Shown: piece after piece, positions 23,912-35,791 of the stretch
Layout of the letters: each line of letters begins with the position of its first letter
Numbering within the stretch: the first letter of the stretch is position 1
Source: Tetragonia tetragonoides
Lineage: Eukaryota; Streptophyta; Magnoliopsida; Caryophyllales; Aizoaceae
DNA length: 64,000 nucleotides
Reading direction: 5' to 3'
Assembly: GCA_038025085.1 (NCBI GenBank)
Contig: CM076139.1
Coordinates: forward strand, 22,027,307-22,091,306
The notes under the pieces: model-generated
What the model was told of the DNA's origin: nothing
Seen by the model: only the letters and a program-made list of their open reading frames with translations
The model's database searches: none
Translations under genes and position numbers: made by a program

Positions 23912-25235
23912 CCCAAGCCAAAAATTTAGAGGGGAAACCAAGACCTCTCATCATCTCACTTACAAATTGCCAGTCAACTGTATTATGCGCTTTCCTTAGA
24001 TCTATCTTCATAAAACATCTGGGGGAGATGTTAGCCCTATTATACATTTTCAAGAGATCCTGAGTTATCATTATATTATGGCCAATAAATATCCCTCGAA
24101 CAAAATCCGCCTGGTTGTCACTAACAATAGCAGGCAACATATCCTTCAATATGTTACAAAGCATCTTGGAGATTACTTTGTAAAGGATGATCCAACATGC
24201 AATAGGTCGATAGTCACTAAGTTTCATGGAATTTTCAACCTTAGGGACAAGAGTAATGACAATAGAATTCAGTTGAGCTAAGATTTTACCTGAATGGGAA
24301 AAATCCAAGATGACATCAGCAAAATGACCACCAATGCTCTCCAATGTCGCTTTGAAAAAACCCGCCCCATAACCATCAGGGCCCGGGCATTTCATTGAGG
24401 GAATGGAGAATATAGCAGGACTTCCTCTCTAGAAAATGGCTTAATTAAGTGAATTTTCTGTTCTAAATCCAAAATTGGCCCTGAATCCAAAATATTCTGA
24501 TCGATGTTCTCAATTCTCGAGCTTTTATCACCTAACAATCCCTTGTAAAAATCACAGAGAGCACTAATGACCTGGTCAAAGTCAGTTACTAAATCACCAT
24601 CCTTAGTACAAACTGCAGATATCCTATTTTTCTGGTTTTTCTGTTTTATGACAGCATGATAATACGTGGTGTTTTGATCACCAAATTTCACCCAATCAGC
24701 TTTATTGTATTGTCTGAAAAAACTCTCTAAAGCATGAGCATACTTCCTATACCCATTCACTACATCTTTTTCAGTCTGTTGTAATCTGTAGTTCATGTGA
24801 TCAGCCTGAAATAACTGTGAATTCTCTCCATCTCTGCTTTTGCAGTTGCCGTTTTGCTCTGAATATCCTCATACTTGTCCTTGTTCAATTGTTTCAAAGG
24901 TTGCTGCAATAACTTCAACTTCCTCAGGACAACAAAAAATTTACACCCCTGAATGTGCCTTCCCCATATATCAGCCACAATATCATGGAAACTATAATTA
25001 GAGAACCACATATCAAAAAATTTAAATGGTTTCGCACCTGTATTAGGGAACTGGAAAAAACCAATTAACAATGGAGAGTAATCTGATACTCCATCTGCGA
25101 GAGCATGCGCAACAGTATCCGGATATAAAGTAATCCACTCTTCATTTACAAAGACCCAATCCAGATTAGAGAAGATCCTGCTTCCCTGCTCATGCTTATT
25201 ACTCCAAGAATACCAACCACCAATTTCTCCCATAT
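23912..25235 (-). pseudogene. LINE ORF2, endonuclease end and first half of reverse transcriptase
   Basis: The endonuclease part has GGWYSWSNKHEQGSRIFSNLD and DWVFVNEEW, the conserved C-terminal words of plant LINE endonucleases. The linker contains WVKFGDQNTTYYHAVIKQ, near the usual junction before RT. The RT part has the start ECPGPDGYGAGFFK-like word and KIDLRKAHNTVDW, in place of the usual KAYD. A frame change lies near 24395. In an active LINE this protein nicks target DNA and copies its own RNA. It is inactive here because of breaks and two insertions. Confidence 0.85.
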
Positions 25236-25396
25236 TAAAGAAATTTATAGCTATGGAGTTTTCTGTGTTGTTTGTATTGATCAGCAATTAACCCATAAAT
25301 AAGCGTACGTATGCAGTAGTTATCACAACTAGATTATAGGAATCCTAAACACTAGGTAACTCCTAAAAGGTAGGAGACTAACAAACAGTTACCTAG
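25236..25396 (-). repeat. Copia E 3' LTR, distal part
   Basis: This piece matches the inner part of the 5' LTR at 53763-53955, sharing ttttctgtgttgtttgtattgatcag-like and ggagactaacaaac words. The first 53 bases of the same LTR are at 47638-47690, on the other side of element B. Confidence 0.8.
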
Positions 25397-26709
25397 TGTA
25401 AGGACCCGGGATTTTCGTCCAATCCAACGTTATTGGTTTCCACGGAGTTTGTCCGTATAGAAAATTTGTAAGCTGGGGGTTTAGATAAGCTCAAGGAACC
25501 GTCGAGTTAGAAAAGCTTTTGAGAAGACTTGAATTGAATAAAAACCATGAAAGAGGTCACAAATCTGCTATCGGCGTTTTATCGAAGGGACAAACCGAAG
25601 GGACAAACCAATAGCGCTATAAGTGAAATGATCATGTTTTTAGAAAGACTCCCGCTCATATAGAACATATGAGTACCCAAGAATAAGGGGTTCGGGGGCG
25701 AAGGTACGAGGTGGGAAGGTGTTAGGCACCCAACTCGCCCGTTTTATGACAGCCTCTACTAATTGAAGTTTGCTTAATAATTTAAAGACATGATTCCCAC
25801 ACAAATTGGATTAACAACCTAGACTTAGACTAGTAATTGGTTCATCACCATCATCACAACATTTATTTTAACCCTTGTTTAGACATGCATTTGATTGGTA
25901 AATTGAGCATTACGATGACTAGACATGCTTGGAAGGACAGTATTTAGGAAGCAATAAAAGACGTTACTTAGCATGATATCTACATTATGACTACTAGAAA
26001 ATAAACAGTTAGGCAATTAATTGAATTTGAGTCCTCAGGAGTTAGTACCTGAACGGTAGGCTATATTTGACAAAAATAGTAAAAGACAAGATCTCAAGTT
26101 TGGAAGAAAGAGGGGGAAGCTTAGAGTCAATACTAGTGAGAATAGAGGGTGTCAACTTTAGACTGTCCGTTTTGAACTGAGGGAGGAGGGTTGTATTTAG
26201 AGGCGTGGAGGAGTATGGTTGGACGGCTGAAAAGGAGCCGAAAATCGAATTGGGCTTGAAAAATGAGTCGAGCGAGAAGCAAGGTCAGCGCCGCTAGCGG
26301 CCCTGGGTATTTTGTCAGCACCGCTAGCGGCGTTGGCCAGGGCCGCTGACAGCTGTCAGCTGCCAGCTGGATGTCGTCATAATGACGACATCCAGTCTAT
26401 TTTTATTTTCCGGAGGAATTTCAGTATTCCGACAATTATGAAAAGACCGTTTTACCCTTGGACGGTAAAAGACGGTTCTACCCCTGAATCGCAACTTGGC
26501 GACCGGGAGTCGGAAAGGGGCATGAGAGGTGCCGTTGAAAAGCTCTTGAACGGGGCTTTTGAATGGGGTTGGAATAAAGGAGTGTTTGGAGGGAAACCTG
26601 AGACCTTATCTTAACTATTAAAGCAAAAATACTGTTCAAGTTTATGAATTACTCCTTTCATCATCGGGCTTTTGCGGAGAAATCTGAAGGCGCTTTTTTG
26701 CCATCTACA
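25397..26709 (-). repeat. 3' LTR of element B
   Basis: It ends TCCTTACA on the minus strand and begins TGTAGATGG. It is close to the 5' copy but not identical: the 5' copy lacks several short blocks. Its TATA word is altered to tatttaga on the plus strand near 26193, unlike the intact word in the 5' LTR. GC palindromes lie at 26288-26360. Confidence 0.9.
26288..26360. repeat. GC palindrome cluster in the B 3' LTR
   Basis: Two copies of the 12-bp core (G)CCGCTAGCGG(C) and the related gccgctgacagc lie within 70 bases. Confidence 0.8.
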
Positions 26710-26724
26710 GAAGCCCCCACTTTG
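26710..26724 (-). other. Polypurine tract of element B
   Basis: On the minus strand CAAAGTGGGGGCTTC directly precedes the 3' LTR start TGTAGA. Confidence 0.85.
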
Positions 26725-27622
26725 ATCGAGCTTGAGTAAAAGCGAAGATCAAAGTATTCCGAAGGTGACATGCCACTACAAAAAAAGCACCATTTTGCTG
26801 CCGACAAGGACGGTCGCAGATCCATTAAAAACGGTCGCAGAAGGCATTTGCAATTGATTCAGCGACCGACTTCAGTTGGACGCGAAAAAGCTTGTGGCTA
26901 AATGCCAGCGATCGATCGTATCGGTCGCAAAGAGACTGTGCGACCGAATCTGCGACCGCCTGGACCATTGGTTGCTAAAGTCTTTGCGACGGAGCTTGCG
27001 ACCGATTATTTGTCGGTCGTATTTTTTCTGCGACCGAAAGAATATCAGTCGTAACCTTTTGCGACTGACCAAGCGATCGAAGATCAGTCGCAATTTTTGT
27101 TTTTTTTAACAAAAACTTCGGTCGCGTAACTTAAAGATCGGTCGCAAATTTTATTTTTTTAAATAAGCTTTTGTCGCAGATTTGGTCAATTTTTGACGGA
27201 TTTTTCTTTATTTAGTTAGCTCCCAAATGAAGTAATATGCAACCTGCTTTCTCAAAATATACACCAAAACAGATTTGGAGATGCCATAAATTCATTTTAG
27301 CACATAGCTAAACACATCCATCCAAAATGCTCGCTTCGAAACATTAAATTCCATAGTAAACAAATTTCACACATAGTAAACAAGTTCCACCAATTCTAAG
27401 TTTTAATACATGTGCATAAAAGTTTGTATAAAAGTTTTCAAGTTTGCACTTGGAGGACTACCAATCATGAAGGCGGGGTTGTTTCACTCGATGCTTTAAT
27501 ATTCTTGAAGATTTGATACATTTCTGCAATTCGTTGTGATTGCGCTTCAATAGTCTTTGCTTGTGATTGAAGTGCTTCTTTAGTTTGAGTGAGTTCTTCA
27601 GTTGTTGTGTTAAGCTCTTCCG

Positions 27623-28996
27623 CTAACTTGGCGATGAATTGTTAGGGTGGCTTGAGGTGCCCAAACCCGTGCCCTTTGCATAAAAGAGGCCCCTGCCATT
27701 ACCCAATCCATACACTTTTCCCTTCTTGAACCCCCCATTCACCTCAAAAAAGATCTCATCATCCGTCTTCTTTACTCCTTCTATCTCATACTTGGCCTTC
27801 AAATCCCTAAATTCCCTCTGCATATTGCAAATTAGATCTCATTAGAACATATTGTAAGTGAGCCTCAATTTATGCAATAAAAGATTTCAAGGAGCAAGAA
27901 GCAAAATAGAAACAAGCAAGTGTCAAATCTACACAAAAGTAGTTGGACAAACTCGCCCCACATACCAAGGAGTCACCACAACATGAATACTTACCCAGAT
28001 TTTCTGCGCCTTCTGGCTACACATGCTATCGTCAATGTTATTCAAATGCGTCGCACAAAATGCCTCCCAAGCCTATATTTTTCCCCTCCCTTGGATTTCG
28101 ACTGATAATAAAAACAAATACATAATCAATTAGTTTGTAAACATAACCAACACCATGACTGGAGTTTCTAACAAGTAATACTTACGAGAAGATCAGCGAC
28201 CTCCTGGGTTGACACAGAACCTTGGCAATGACAAGGTTAAACGTCTAGCCCCTCCATTCCTTGCTTCCTATCGGCCGCAAACTTTGCAGACTTCCTCTTA
28301 AATTCAGGTTTGGCTCTTAATCATTTGAGTTGGCCACGAATGACAGGGGTCATCCAAGCTATCGGTTCATCATCCGGTTGGTGAAATGCCTTGTAAACAA
28401 TGTCTTTAAGTCTTTCTTGTCCCTTTTTGTAGAAAGCACTTTTCAAAGCTTCGTGTTCCTTTGGATACCATGTATACTTTTCCTGCAAATCGTAAACAAT
28501 ACATTCTACATAAGAGTTCACCAATAATATATAGAAGGTAACAACTTAATTAGGATAGTTCCTACACGATTCACCTTAAAATCACGAAACCATATATCCT
28601 TAACATGATCTGGCGTTGATCTCCAATTCTGGTATGGACCATCAAACCGACTTTGGATGGAGCAGCTGACCTGATGTACAACGCTTGGTTTGTGAAACCT
28701 AGTTGAAGTACATATATAAGTGAAAGGTTAGAGTACGAATACCAAATTAAACATATTATGAAGCAATTTCTTTAGATAACTACATACCATTCACCGCCAG
28801 GACTCAAGTGGATCTTTTTCTTCCCACCAGCTGTAACCTCGGAAGATGGAGTCTCTTGATGTGATGGAGTCTCTTGATGTGATGGAGTCCCAGAGGTATT
28901 CTGAATATCATCATCATCATCTAAAAATGCACGATGCACAATAATGGATCCAGTAACTTGTCCTCCACCACCGCTACCACTACCTTCGCCAGCCAT
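27623..28996 (-). pseudogene. CACTA second gene, Transposase_24 (Ptta/En/Spm) family
   Basis: The first exon starts at 28996 (MAGEGSGSGGGG) and holds a direct repeat of HQETPS; a GTATGT donor follows at 28787. The next block, about 28690-28574, reads VHQVSCSIQSRFDGPYQNW then DHVKDIWFRDFK. The following block (28490-28321) has KYTWYPKEHEALKSAFYKKG and ERLKDIVYKAF, the spacing of plant Transposase_24 proteins. The last block (27823-27623) has FRDLKAKYEIEGVKKTDDEIF and GLGNGRGLF, and a TAG ends it. These proteins are thought to bind subterminal repeats. Exon joining is uncertain and an in-frame stop lies at 28321. Confidence 0.75.
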
Positions 28997-29225
28997 CTAA
29001 TGGTGTTTAAAACTTTCAATGACATTGTTAGTACAAAGGTAAACACAAGGGAAATGAAAGTTCACAAGTTATTAAAACAATGTAAGGAAGGGAATCACGA
29101 AAGATAAGAGAAATGAAAGTTTACAACTTCATGAAAGATGCGTAAATTAGGAAAATATAAGAGTTACCCATAGAAAACACATTATAAAAATGCATTAATG
29201 AAACATAAAAATAAAGTTTTAATTC

Positions 29226-29294
29226 CTAAAATAAGGGTGCATCATCATCTTCTTCTTCTTCTTCTTCTTTGTCATCGTCAACGATGTCGTCATT

Positions 29295-29347
<53 letters not shown>

Positions 29348-32300
29348 TATTATTATCCTCATCGTAAACAATGTCATCATCCAAATGCATTTTCCCATCT
29401 TGCTCCACTATCTCCTCCTCATTGTCATACTCATCTTCATCTTCTTGAATATTAACCAATAGTGGCGGATTTACACTCAAATCCTCTTGAAATGGAGTGC
29501 TATCCACAGAGGCATTAATATTGGATCTCGCCTTCATTGGGAACACAGCCCACCATTGATTTTTGTCATTTATTAAACTCGGGTAAGGTGCATAATACAC
29601 TTGCTATACTTGATTTGCCAACACAAACGGTTCATACGTAGGATACTTCTTTGTATGATTAACCTCCACAAGTTTGTATTGAGGATGTACATTCATCCCC
29701 CGGCCTGAGTCAAACCATCGGCAATTGAACAAGATTGTCTTGTATGCCATGTTTGCTCCAAGGTAAACCAACTCTATAACTTCATCAAGGATGCCATACC
29801 ACTCTGCTCCTTCGTGGCCTTTAACATGGACACCATAATTCATTGTGAGCTTATCCTTTCCATACTCGTGAGTATGAAAATTATAGCCATTCATATAATA
29901 ATGAGTCCATGTTTTGACTCGCCTTCCTGGACCCATTGCTAGGGCCTTGACGATGTCGTCATTGATACCATTATCCAAGACCTGGAATAAAAATCTATGG
30001 CATATTAAATTTTGCTTAATGATTTTTGCTTTCATATTGAAGACTTTGATATTCAAACTTACATAATCTTTCAACCAATTTGGAAATTCATCCTGAAACT
30101 TGGGCCAAACCTCTTCCAATGCTAACTGTGGATGTAATTCAAGAATGTGTTCCTTAAATATCCTATTTATTTATGAATAACCCCAAAGTTATTATGAAAG
30201 CAATAAGGAAGACTATCATAACAAATGAACAAATGATAGCTATTACGAACTAATACCTTTCATAATCTCCTAAGACTTCGCAGTTTGAGAGAACATATTG
30301 GTGAGCAACACGGAACTCCTTCTCCACCAAAAATATATTTTTTCCCTCCGTGGTTGCATGTCCAATGTTGGTAGCGAAAAGGCAAGGGAGATTTGGATCT
30401 ATTTCGTTAGAAACATCCCTACCACCATTTCAAGCCACATCTCTTGTCTTTGTATCTATGTGGCTCTCAAAATAATTGGTGCAGAAATTTGATATCTCCT
30501 CAAGCAAATAAGCATTACGTATAGATCCCTCCACACGAGCTTTATTACCGAATTTTCTTTTCAAATGACCAAGAAACCTATAATTTAATATAATTAATTT
30601 AAAGAGTTCAATGACATTAAGTAAACCATAAAGATTATAGTTTTCAATGTATTAATATACCTCTCAAATGGAAACATCCACCTGTATTGCACAGGCCCAC
30701 CAACTTTCGCCTCATAAGGCAAATGAATCGGTATATGCTCCATAGAGTTGAAGAAGGATGGAGGAAATATTTTCTCGAGCTTGCAAAGAATTTCAGGAAT
30801 ATTTTCTTCAAGACGAACCATATCAGCAACCTTGAAACAAGGAGAGCATAAATCCCAAAAAAATTGACTTATCTCTGTTATGGGATTCCACACTTCAAGT
30901 GGAAGCAACTCTCTAAGTGCCACTGGTAGCAATCTCTCCATAAAAACATGACAATCATGACTTTTTATTCCCGAGAGCTTGCAATGTTGCATGTCAACAC
31001 ACCTACCCAAGTTCGATGCATATCCATCTGGAAATTTCAACTTTCTTATCCATTCACACAAAACTTTACATTCGGCCTTTCCTAGAGCAAAGTTAGCCTT
31101 AGGCATCACAATTCCCCAATCCTCATCATAAAAAAGTTCTAGATTTGGACGGTCACAATGTAAGGCCATATCTTTTCTTGCACCAGTCGTGTCCTTTGTC
31201 TTACCTTTGATCATCATGATAGTGTAAATTAATTGATCAAAGAAGTTTTTCTCAATATGCATGACATCTAGGTTGTGGCGAATTAGGAGCTTTTTCCAAT
31301 ATGGAAGCTCCAAAAATATGCTTCATTTAAACCAACCACCCTTTTTTTCATTTGCCCTTGTTTGTAAATCATTACTCCTGAACAATCTAGAAACTATCTC
31401 CTATATTTGTTCCCCAGTTAACCTTGGTGAAGGGGGACGACTCTCTCTCCTACCCCTATAGAAAGCTCTTCGATTTCGGCGAAGTGGATGATTTTCTTTC
31501 AGAAATTGCCGATGACAGTCAAACCACGACATCTTAACTCCGTGTTTAAGCATGCAATAAGGACATGCAAGCTTGCCCGAAGTAGACCACCCTGCTAACA
31601 TCCCATAGGCGGGGAAATCATTTATAGTCCACATAAGTGCTACTCTCATATTAAAGTTTTCTTTCTTAAACACATCATACGTCAATGCCCCATACTCCGA
31701 CAAATGTTTCAACTCATCTATAAGAGGTTGGAGATATACATCCAAGTTTCCTTTAGGGTTTTTAGGCACGGGAATAATGATGCTAAGAAACATGTATGGA
31801 TTCTTCATGCACAAGTCGGGTGGCAAGTTGTATGGTGTTACAATAACGGGCCAACAAGAATATTTCCTCCCAGATTGCCCAAATGGTGCAAACCCATCAG
31901 TGCACAACCCAAGACGAACATTACGAGCATCGGATGCAAAATCAGGATAATCCTTGTCAAATTCCTTCCATGCATCTCCATCACTTGGATGGGCCACTAC
32001 ACCACTGGCACGAGGATTATCTTTATGCCACCTCATTTGCTCGGCTATGTTCCTAGTTGCATACAATCTTTGCAACCTTGGTGTAATTGGAAAATATGTC
32101 AACACTTTGGCAGGAATAGGCTTACCCCTAGAATTGACCTTATATCGCTCCTCGTTACATTTTCGACATCTTTCCAAATCCACATCATCCTTCCAATATA
32201 ACATACAACCATTAGGACATGCATGAATTTTTTGATGAGGAAGTTCAAGACCTTGAAGCACTCTACTAGTTTCATTAAAGGTCTTAGACATCATGTTCTC

Positions 32301-32753
32301 ATCGGGTATAACATCCTTGAACAATTAAGCAATGCCATCCACACCTCTATGAGGTATGTTATATTCACATTTTAGATTAATTATCCTTGCAGCCATTTCT
32401 AACATGGAAACACGACAACCATTAAACAATGGCTCCTTAGCTGCTCTCATCAAATCAAAGAACTCTTGATCCTCAAGATTTGGGTTTTCATGTACGCCAT
32501 CTAATTCCTCGTTTCCAACATTGTCATACCCACCCCCTAAAGCATCCATCACCATGTCTTGGTATGGGTTGGTTGGAATAGGTTCTTGAACTATAGTGGA
32601 GGTGCTAGGCATAGGTGGCAAATCATCATATGATTCTCCATGACACACCCACCTATAGTAATCTTTAAGAAAGCCAAATTTAAAAACATGCAACTTAACC
32701 TCATCAACCTCCAAATACTTCTTATTCTTGCATTTAGAACATGGACATCTCAA
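29226..32753 (-). pseudogene. CACTA TNP2-like transposase, several nonsense codons
   Basis: From 32753: a transposase-associated domain (MRCPCSKCKNKKYLE, YRWVCHGE), then Transposase_21 with HACPNGCMLYWKDD, CRKCNEERY, RLGLCTDGFAPFG (first catalytic aspartate) and LACPYC, then RHNLDVMHIEKNFFD, then DUF4218 (DMQHCKLSGIKSHDCHVFMER, to about 30660), a DUF4216 block (29930-29604, with FNCRWFDSGRGMNVHPQYKL), and an acidic C-terminus with polyaspartate from (ATC)n at 29297-29350. In-frame stops lie at 32325-32327, near 31401 and near 31326. It would cut and rejoin CACTA ends. As it stands the frame is not intact. Confidence 0.9.
29297..29350. repeat. (ATC)n microsatellite encoding polyaspartate
   Basis: About 18 uninterrupted units lie in the C-terminal acidic tail of the transposase. 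Histidine-rich plus-strand frames across it are artefacts. Confidence 0.9.
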
Positions 32754-33895
32754 TTTTGGGTATTCCTCAAAACTTGGTTGTTGTCAAGCAAATTTTACAA
32801 ATTCTTCTACACCTCTAACAAATTCAACATTATAGTTTTTCCCATCCCGTCTCTCATACATCCATTTTCGAGCCCCTCTCATCATTACTGCATATACGGT
32901 CACAACAAAACACTTATTATTATTATGTAAATAAATTATTATGTTTTTCCCTTTGTGTATGTCAACTTTTAAAATATCTTAAACATTCTCAAGTAACCAA
33001 CGACAAAAAGACAAGGTAATTATCCCATTACCAAGGGGAGTAATTCCACCATTACCCACGGGAGTTTATTTTATATACTTGATGTATTTTTAATAAACCA
33101 AACTACATAAATACATTCACAAACAACCTCCAATAACCCAAGGGAAAGGGGGGCCGGTAATCATCCCATTACCGAGGGGGGTAATCACCCATTACCCTCT
33201 AGGGAGTGATTATAAACCCATCACTCGCGGGTGGTTGTATATATGTAATATATACAACACTTGTGGGGGGGTAATAATGACATTCACAATGCAGAAAAAC
33301 ATAAATAACGACAATTGAAGTCAAGAGAAAGGTTAAAGAAATATTACCAATTCTATTGTTTGCTCCCCAATGGTTTTCCTTTTAACCCTTCTCTCTTTAA
33401 GTGCTTTCTTCCTTTAACTGTTTTCCCTCTTGCTACTGCAGCCCTTCTTTCAAGACAGACACCATTATCAAAACAAACAAGAAATCAAAAATTATTTCAG
33501 AAATCCAATTTTAAAAAAATACAAACAAACAATAGATAAGAAAAAACTAAACCCAAACATAAACACACAATAATATCAAAAATTTCAGAAACCTAAACCT
33601 AAAAAACCTAAACACAAATAATAGGTAACAAAATAAAACACACAATAGGTATAAATAAAATAAAAAACATAAAAACAATTTGAAAATAAAGAAATCAGAA
33701 ACAAAGCAAAAAAAATAAAAAAAATAAAAACAAAATCATTTCACCACAAATTTCAGATCTGAGAGAGAGAGAGAGAAAAACGAGGATGATGACTCACGTA
33801 GGGAACAGTGGAGAGCGAGGCGCGGTGGGGGAGGTGGCGGGCGGTCGGGGTGGGGCGCACGGTGGGGGAGGTGGCCTGAAAACAATAAACAATAA

Positions 33896-33898
<3 letters not shown>

Positions 33899-33974
<76 letters not shown>
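33899..33974. repeat. (GA)n microsatellite
   Basis: About 38 dinucleotide units lie near the right end of CACTA J, flanked by GC-rich sequence on both sides. Serine-leucine and arginine-glutamate frames across it are by-products. Confidence 0.95.
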
Positions 33975-33977
<3 letters not shown>

Positions 33978-34597
33978 CCTGATGTCGCGGTGGAGGTCGC
34001 GGGGTCGGCGGCCGACAGGCACGCGGGGACGGCCGGCGGGCGCGCGGTGGACATCGAGTGGGTGGGGGGATTTTGGGGAAAATCGGGTTGGGGGATTTTG
34101 GGGATTTTCGGGTTTAGGTGTGACAGAGAGAGTAGGGGGGTCGATTGATTAGATTAGGGGGCTGGGTTTTCTTTTCTTTTTTTTTTTTTTAAAGATAATT
34201 CAAACTGCGATCGATGCTGAGACAGACACTATAGTCGATCGCAGATCTGCGATTGACTATGGTATCTGCCGTAAAATCGGTCGCAAACCATAGCTTAGAT
34301 ACCAATCACATATCGGTCGCAAACATTGGTCGCAATCAGAATGTTTTCTTGTAGTGTGCAGGATGCTGATGTGCACACGGTGTGTGATGGTGTAAAGTAT
34401 GTATGCATATGAAGACAAACCTGAGTTGGGACATGCTCGTAGCGTGCTAAGATTTCATCTCTGTGAACACAAGAGAAAATAAAGGTTATGGTAGCAGGAT
34501 AGAACACCGCTCGTAGATGATCTAAACGTCTGCAGGGGACTTGTATTCAGAGTGAATGAAAAAGTTAGTAATATTTTGAGAATGATCAACGTGGAGT

Positions 34598-34854
34598 GCT
34601 TCGACAAACAGTGACTAAACACCACTCGGCAGGTGTCGAGATCCCGTCCCTGTACGAGAAACGAAAAAGTCAACAAGACAGCACGATTAAAAATAACGGC
34701 TGTAAATGGAAAGTAACGTGAGAGTGAATAGTATAAATGCTTTATCGAACAAACAATGACTAAACACCACTCGGCGGATGCCGAGATTCCGTCCCTAAAC
34801 AAGAAACGAAAAGGTCGACGAGACAGCGCGATCAAAATGACGGCTGTAAAATGG
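34598..34854. repeat. Tandem 143-bp direct repeat in B
   Basis: Two diverged units share ccactcgg, gagat-ccgtccct and acggctgtaaa. A single related unit occurs in element C near 55590-55680. Confidence 0.75.
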
Positions 34855-35100
34855 TTAAAAAATATGAACAATTTAAATGCAATAGCTTAAGCAATCATTG
34901 ACTGAAACATATAAAAAATAAATGGACAGTATAAGTGCAACAGTTTAAGCAATCATTGAATGACACATAATAAGTAACTGCGCAGAAGGACAGTTTAACC
35001 GCAAAAGCTTAAGCGACCATTTACTGACCCAAAATTTGTGATCTCGCAGAAGGACAGTTTAAGCACAATAGCTTAAGCGACCATTGACTGACCCCAAAAT
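34855..35100. repeat. Short tandem repeats (about 65 bp) in B
   Basis: Units with cagtttaa, gcttaagc and ccattgactgac recur four times. The equivalent array in C (55740-56060) is more regular. Confidence 0.7.
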
Positions 35101-35408
35101 CGGGATATTTGGTAAGGCCCATAGACTTTCCGGGCTTAAAACAATTTTGGCACTCTGGGCGGTGACAGTTGTCGCTGCATGTATCCGAGTTTCAGTATTT
35201 TGGACCTGCAAAATATAATTGGGTTAGTTTTACCTGAAAGTAGTTGGTACCGTAAAATGGGCCAACTGTCGAATTTGAATTTGTGGGCCAAAGGGACTTT
35301 CTCCCGCGCGCTTGGTATTGATATTCGCCGCGAATGAACTGGAATAACAAACTCTGGACTGGAAAAAGGATCGTGGGACAGCAGGTAGGGCCCGCGTGTG
35401 CAGGGCCT

Positions 35409-35497
35409 ACAGGGCCGCTAGCGGCCCAGGCGGGCCTCGGGTGAAGGCCGCTAGCGGCCCAGGCGGGCCTCGGGTGAAGTCCGCTAGCGGCGCTGAG
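35409..35497. repeat. 33-bp tandem repeat around GCCGCTAGCGGC, upstream of PMD
   Basis: The palindrome GCCGCTAGCGGC lies at 35414-35425 and 35447-35458 and in slightly altered form at 35480-35491. The array ends about 295 bases before the PMD start codon. No TATA word is obvious between. Confidence 0.9.
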
Positions 35498-35791
35498 CTT
35501 GAGTCGAATAAGAAGTGCTTCAGCGCTTTTTTTTTCTTTTCCGCGTACCATTCTTCTTCTTCGCCGAGCCTATTGTCGAGAGCATTGTCGAAAGCCACCA
35601 TTGTTGAGTGCTCCACTTTGCTTGATGTAAGTCAATTCTTGACCAAATTCTTTGATTTTTTTCTTGAACTTGCTTAATTTTCTGCCTAGTTGCTGAATTT
35701 TGAGTTGCATTGTCGAATGGGTGCTTGTTTCTTGCGAATCTGAAACTTTTAATTTCCCACTTGTAGAGATAGAAAGCTTCATTGTACTCTC

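Larger units (their letters stand above)
15655..25235 (-). mobile_element. LINE (L1 type) L1, split by element A
   Basis: Reading leftward, the endonuclease end lies at about 25235-24800, a linker to 24392, reverse transcriptase at 24395-23912 and 16836-16551, the C-terminal region to about 16176, and the 3' end near 15655 (CTTTTATACCCAAAAAAATT on the minus strand). The coding text stops exactly at 23912 and resumes at 16836, with element A and its 5-bp duplication between. The N-terminal part is cut off at 25235 by copia element E. Confidence 0.85.
26774..34356 (-). mobile_element. CACTA (En/Spm) transposon J, complete ends
   Basis: The left end reads CACTACAAAAAAAGCACC and the right end complement reads CACTACAAGAAAACATTC. 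The target duplication tgc is perfect at 26771-26773 and 34357-34359. Subterminal ggtcgca words are dense in both ends (about 26810-27180 and 34190-34345). Two genes are encoded on the minus strand: a TNP2-like transposase, then a Transposase_24 protein. The empty site is preserved in element C at about 55366-55372. The untranslated region right of the transposase (32754-34190) contains ccattaccgagggg-like repeats and a GA microsatellite. Confidence 0.95.

Noticed and set aside
29198..29455. Histidine-rich plus-strand frame
   Set aside because: It is the antisense of the polyaspartate-coding ATC repeat in the CACTA transposase.
33786..34148. Arg-Glu / Ser-Leu repeat proteins
   Set aside because: They are translations of the GA microsatellite. 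The GC-rich flanks give open frames by chance.
34455..34871. 138-codon frame with repeated segments
   Set aside because: It translates the 143-bp tandem repeat of B. A similar false frame is at 55331-55900 in C.
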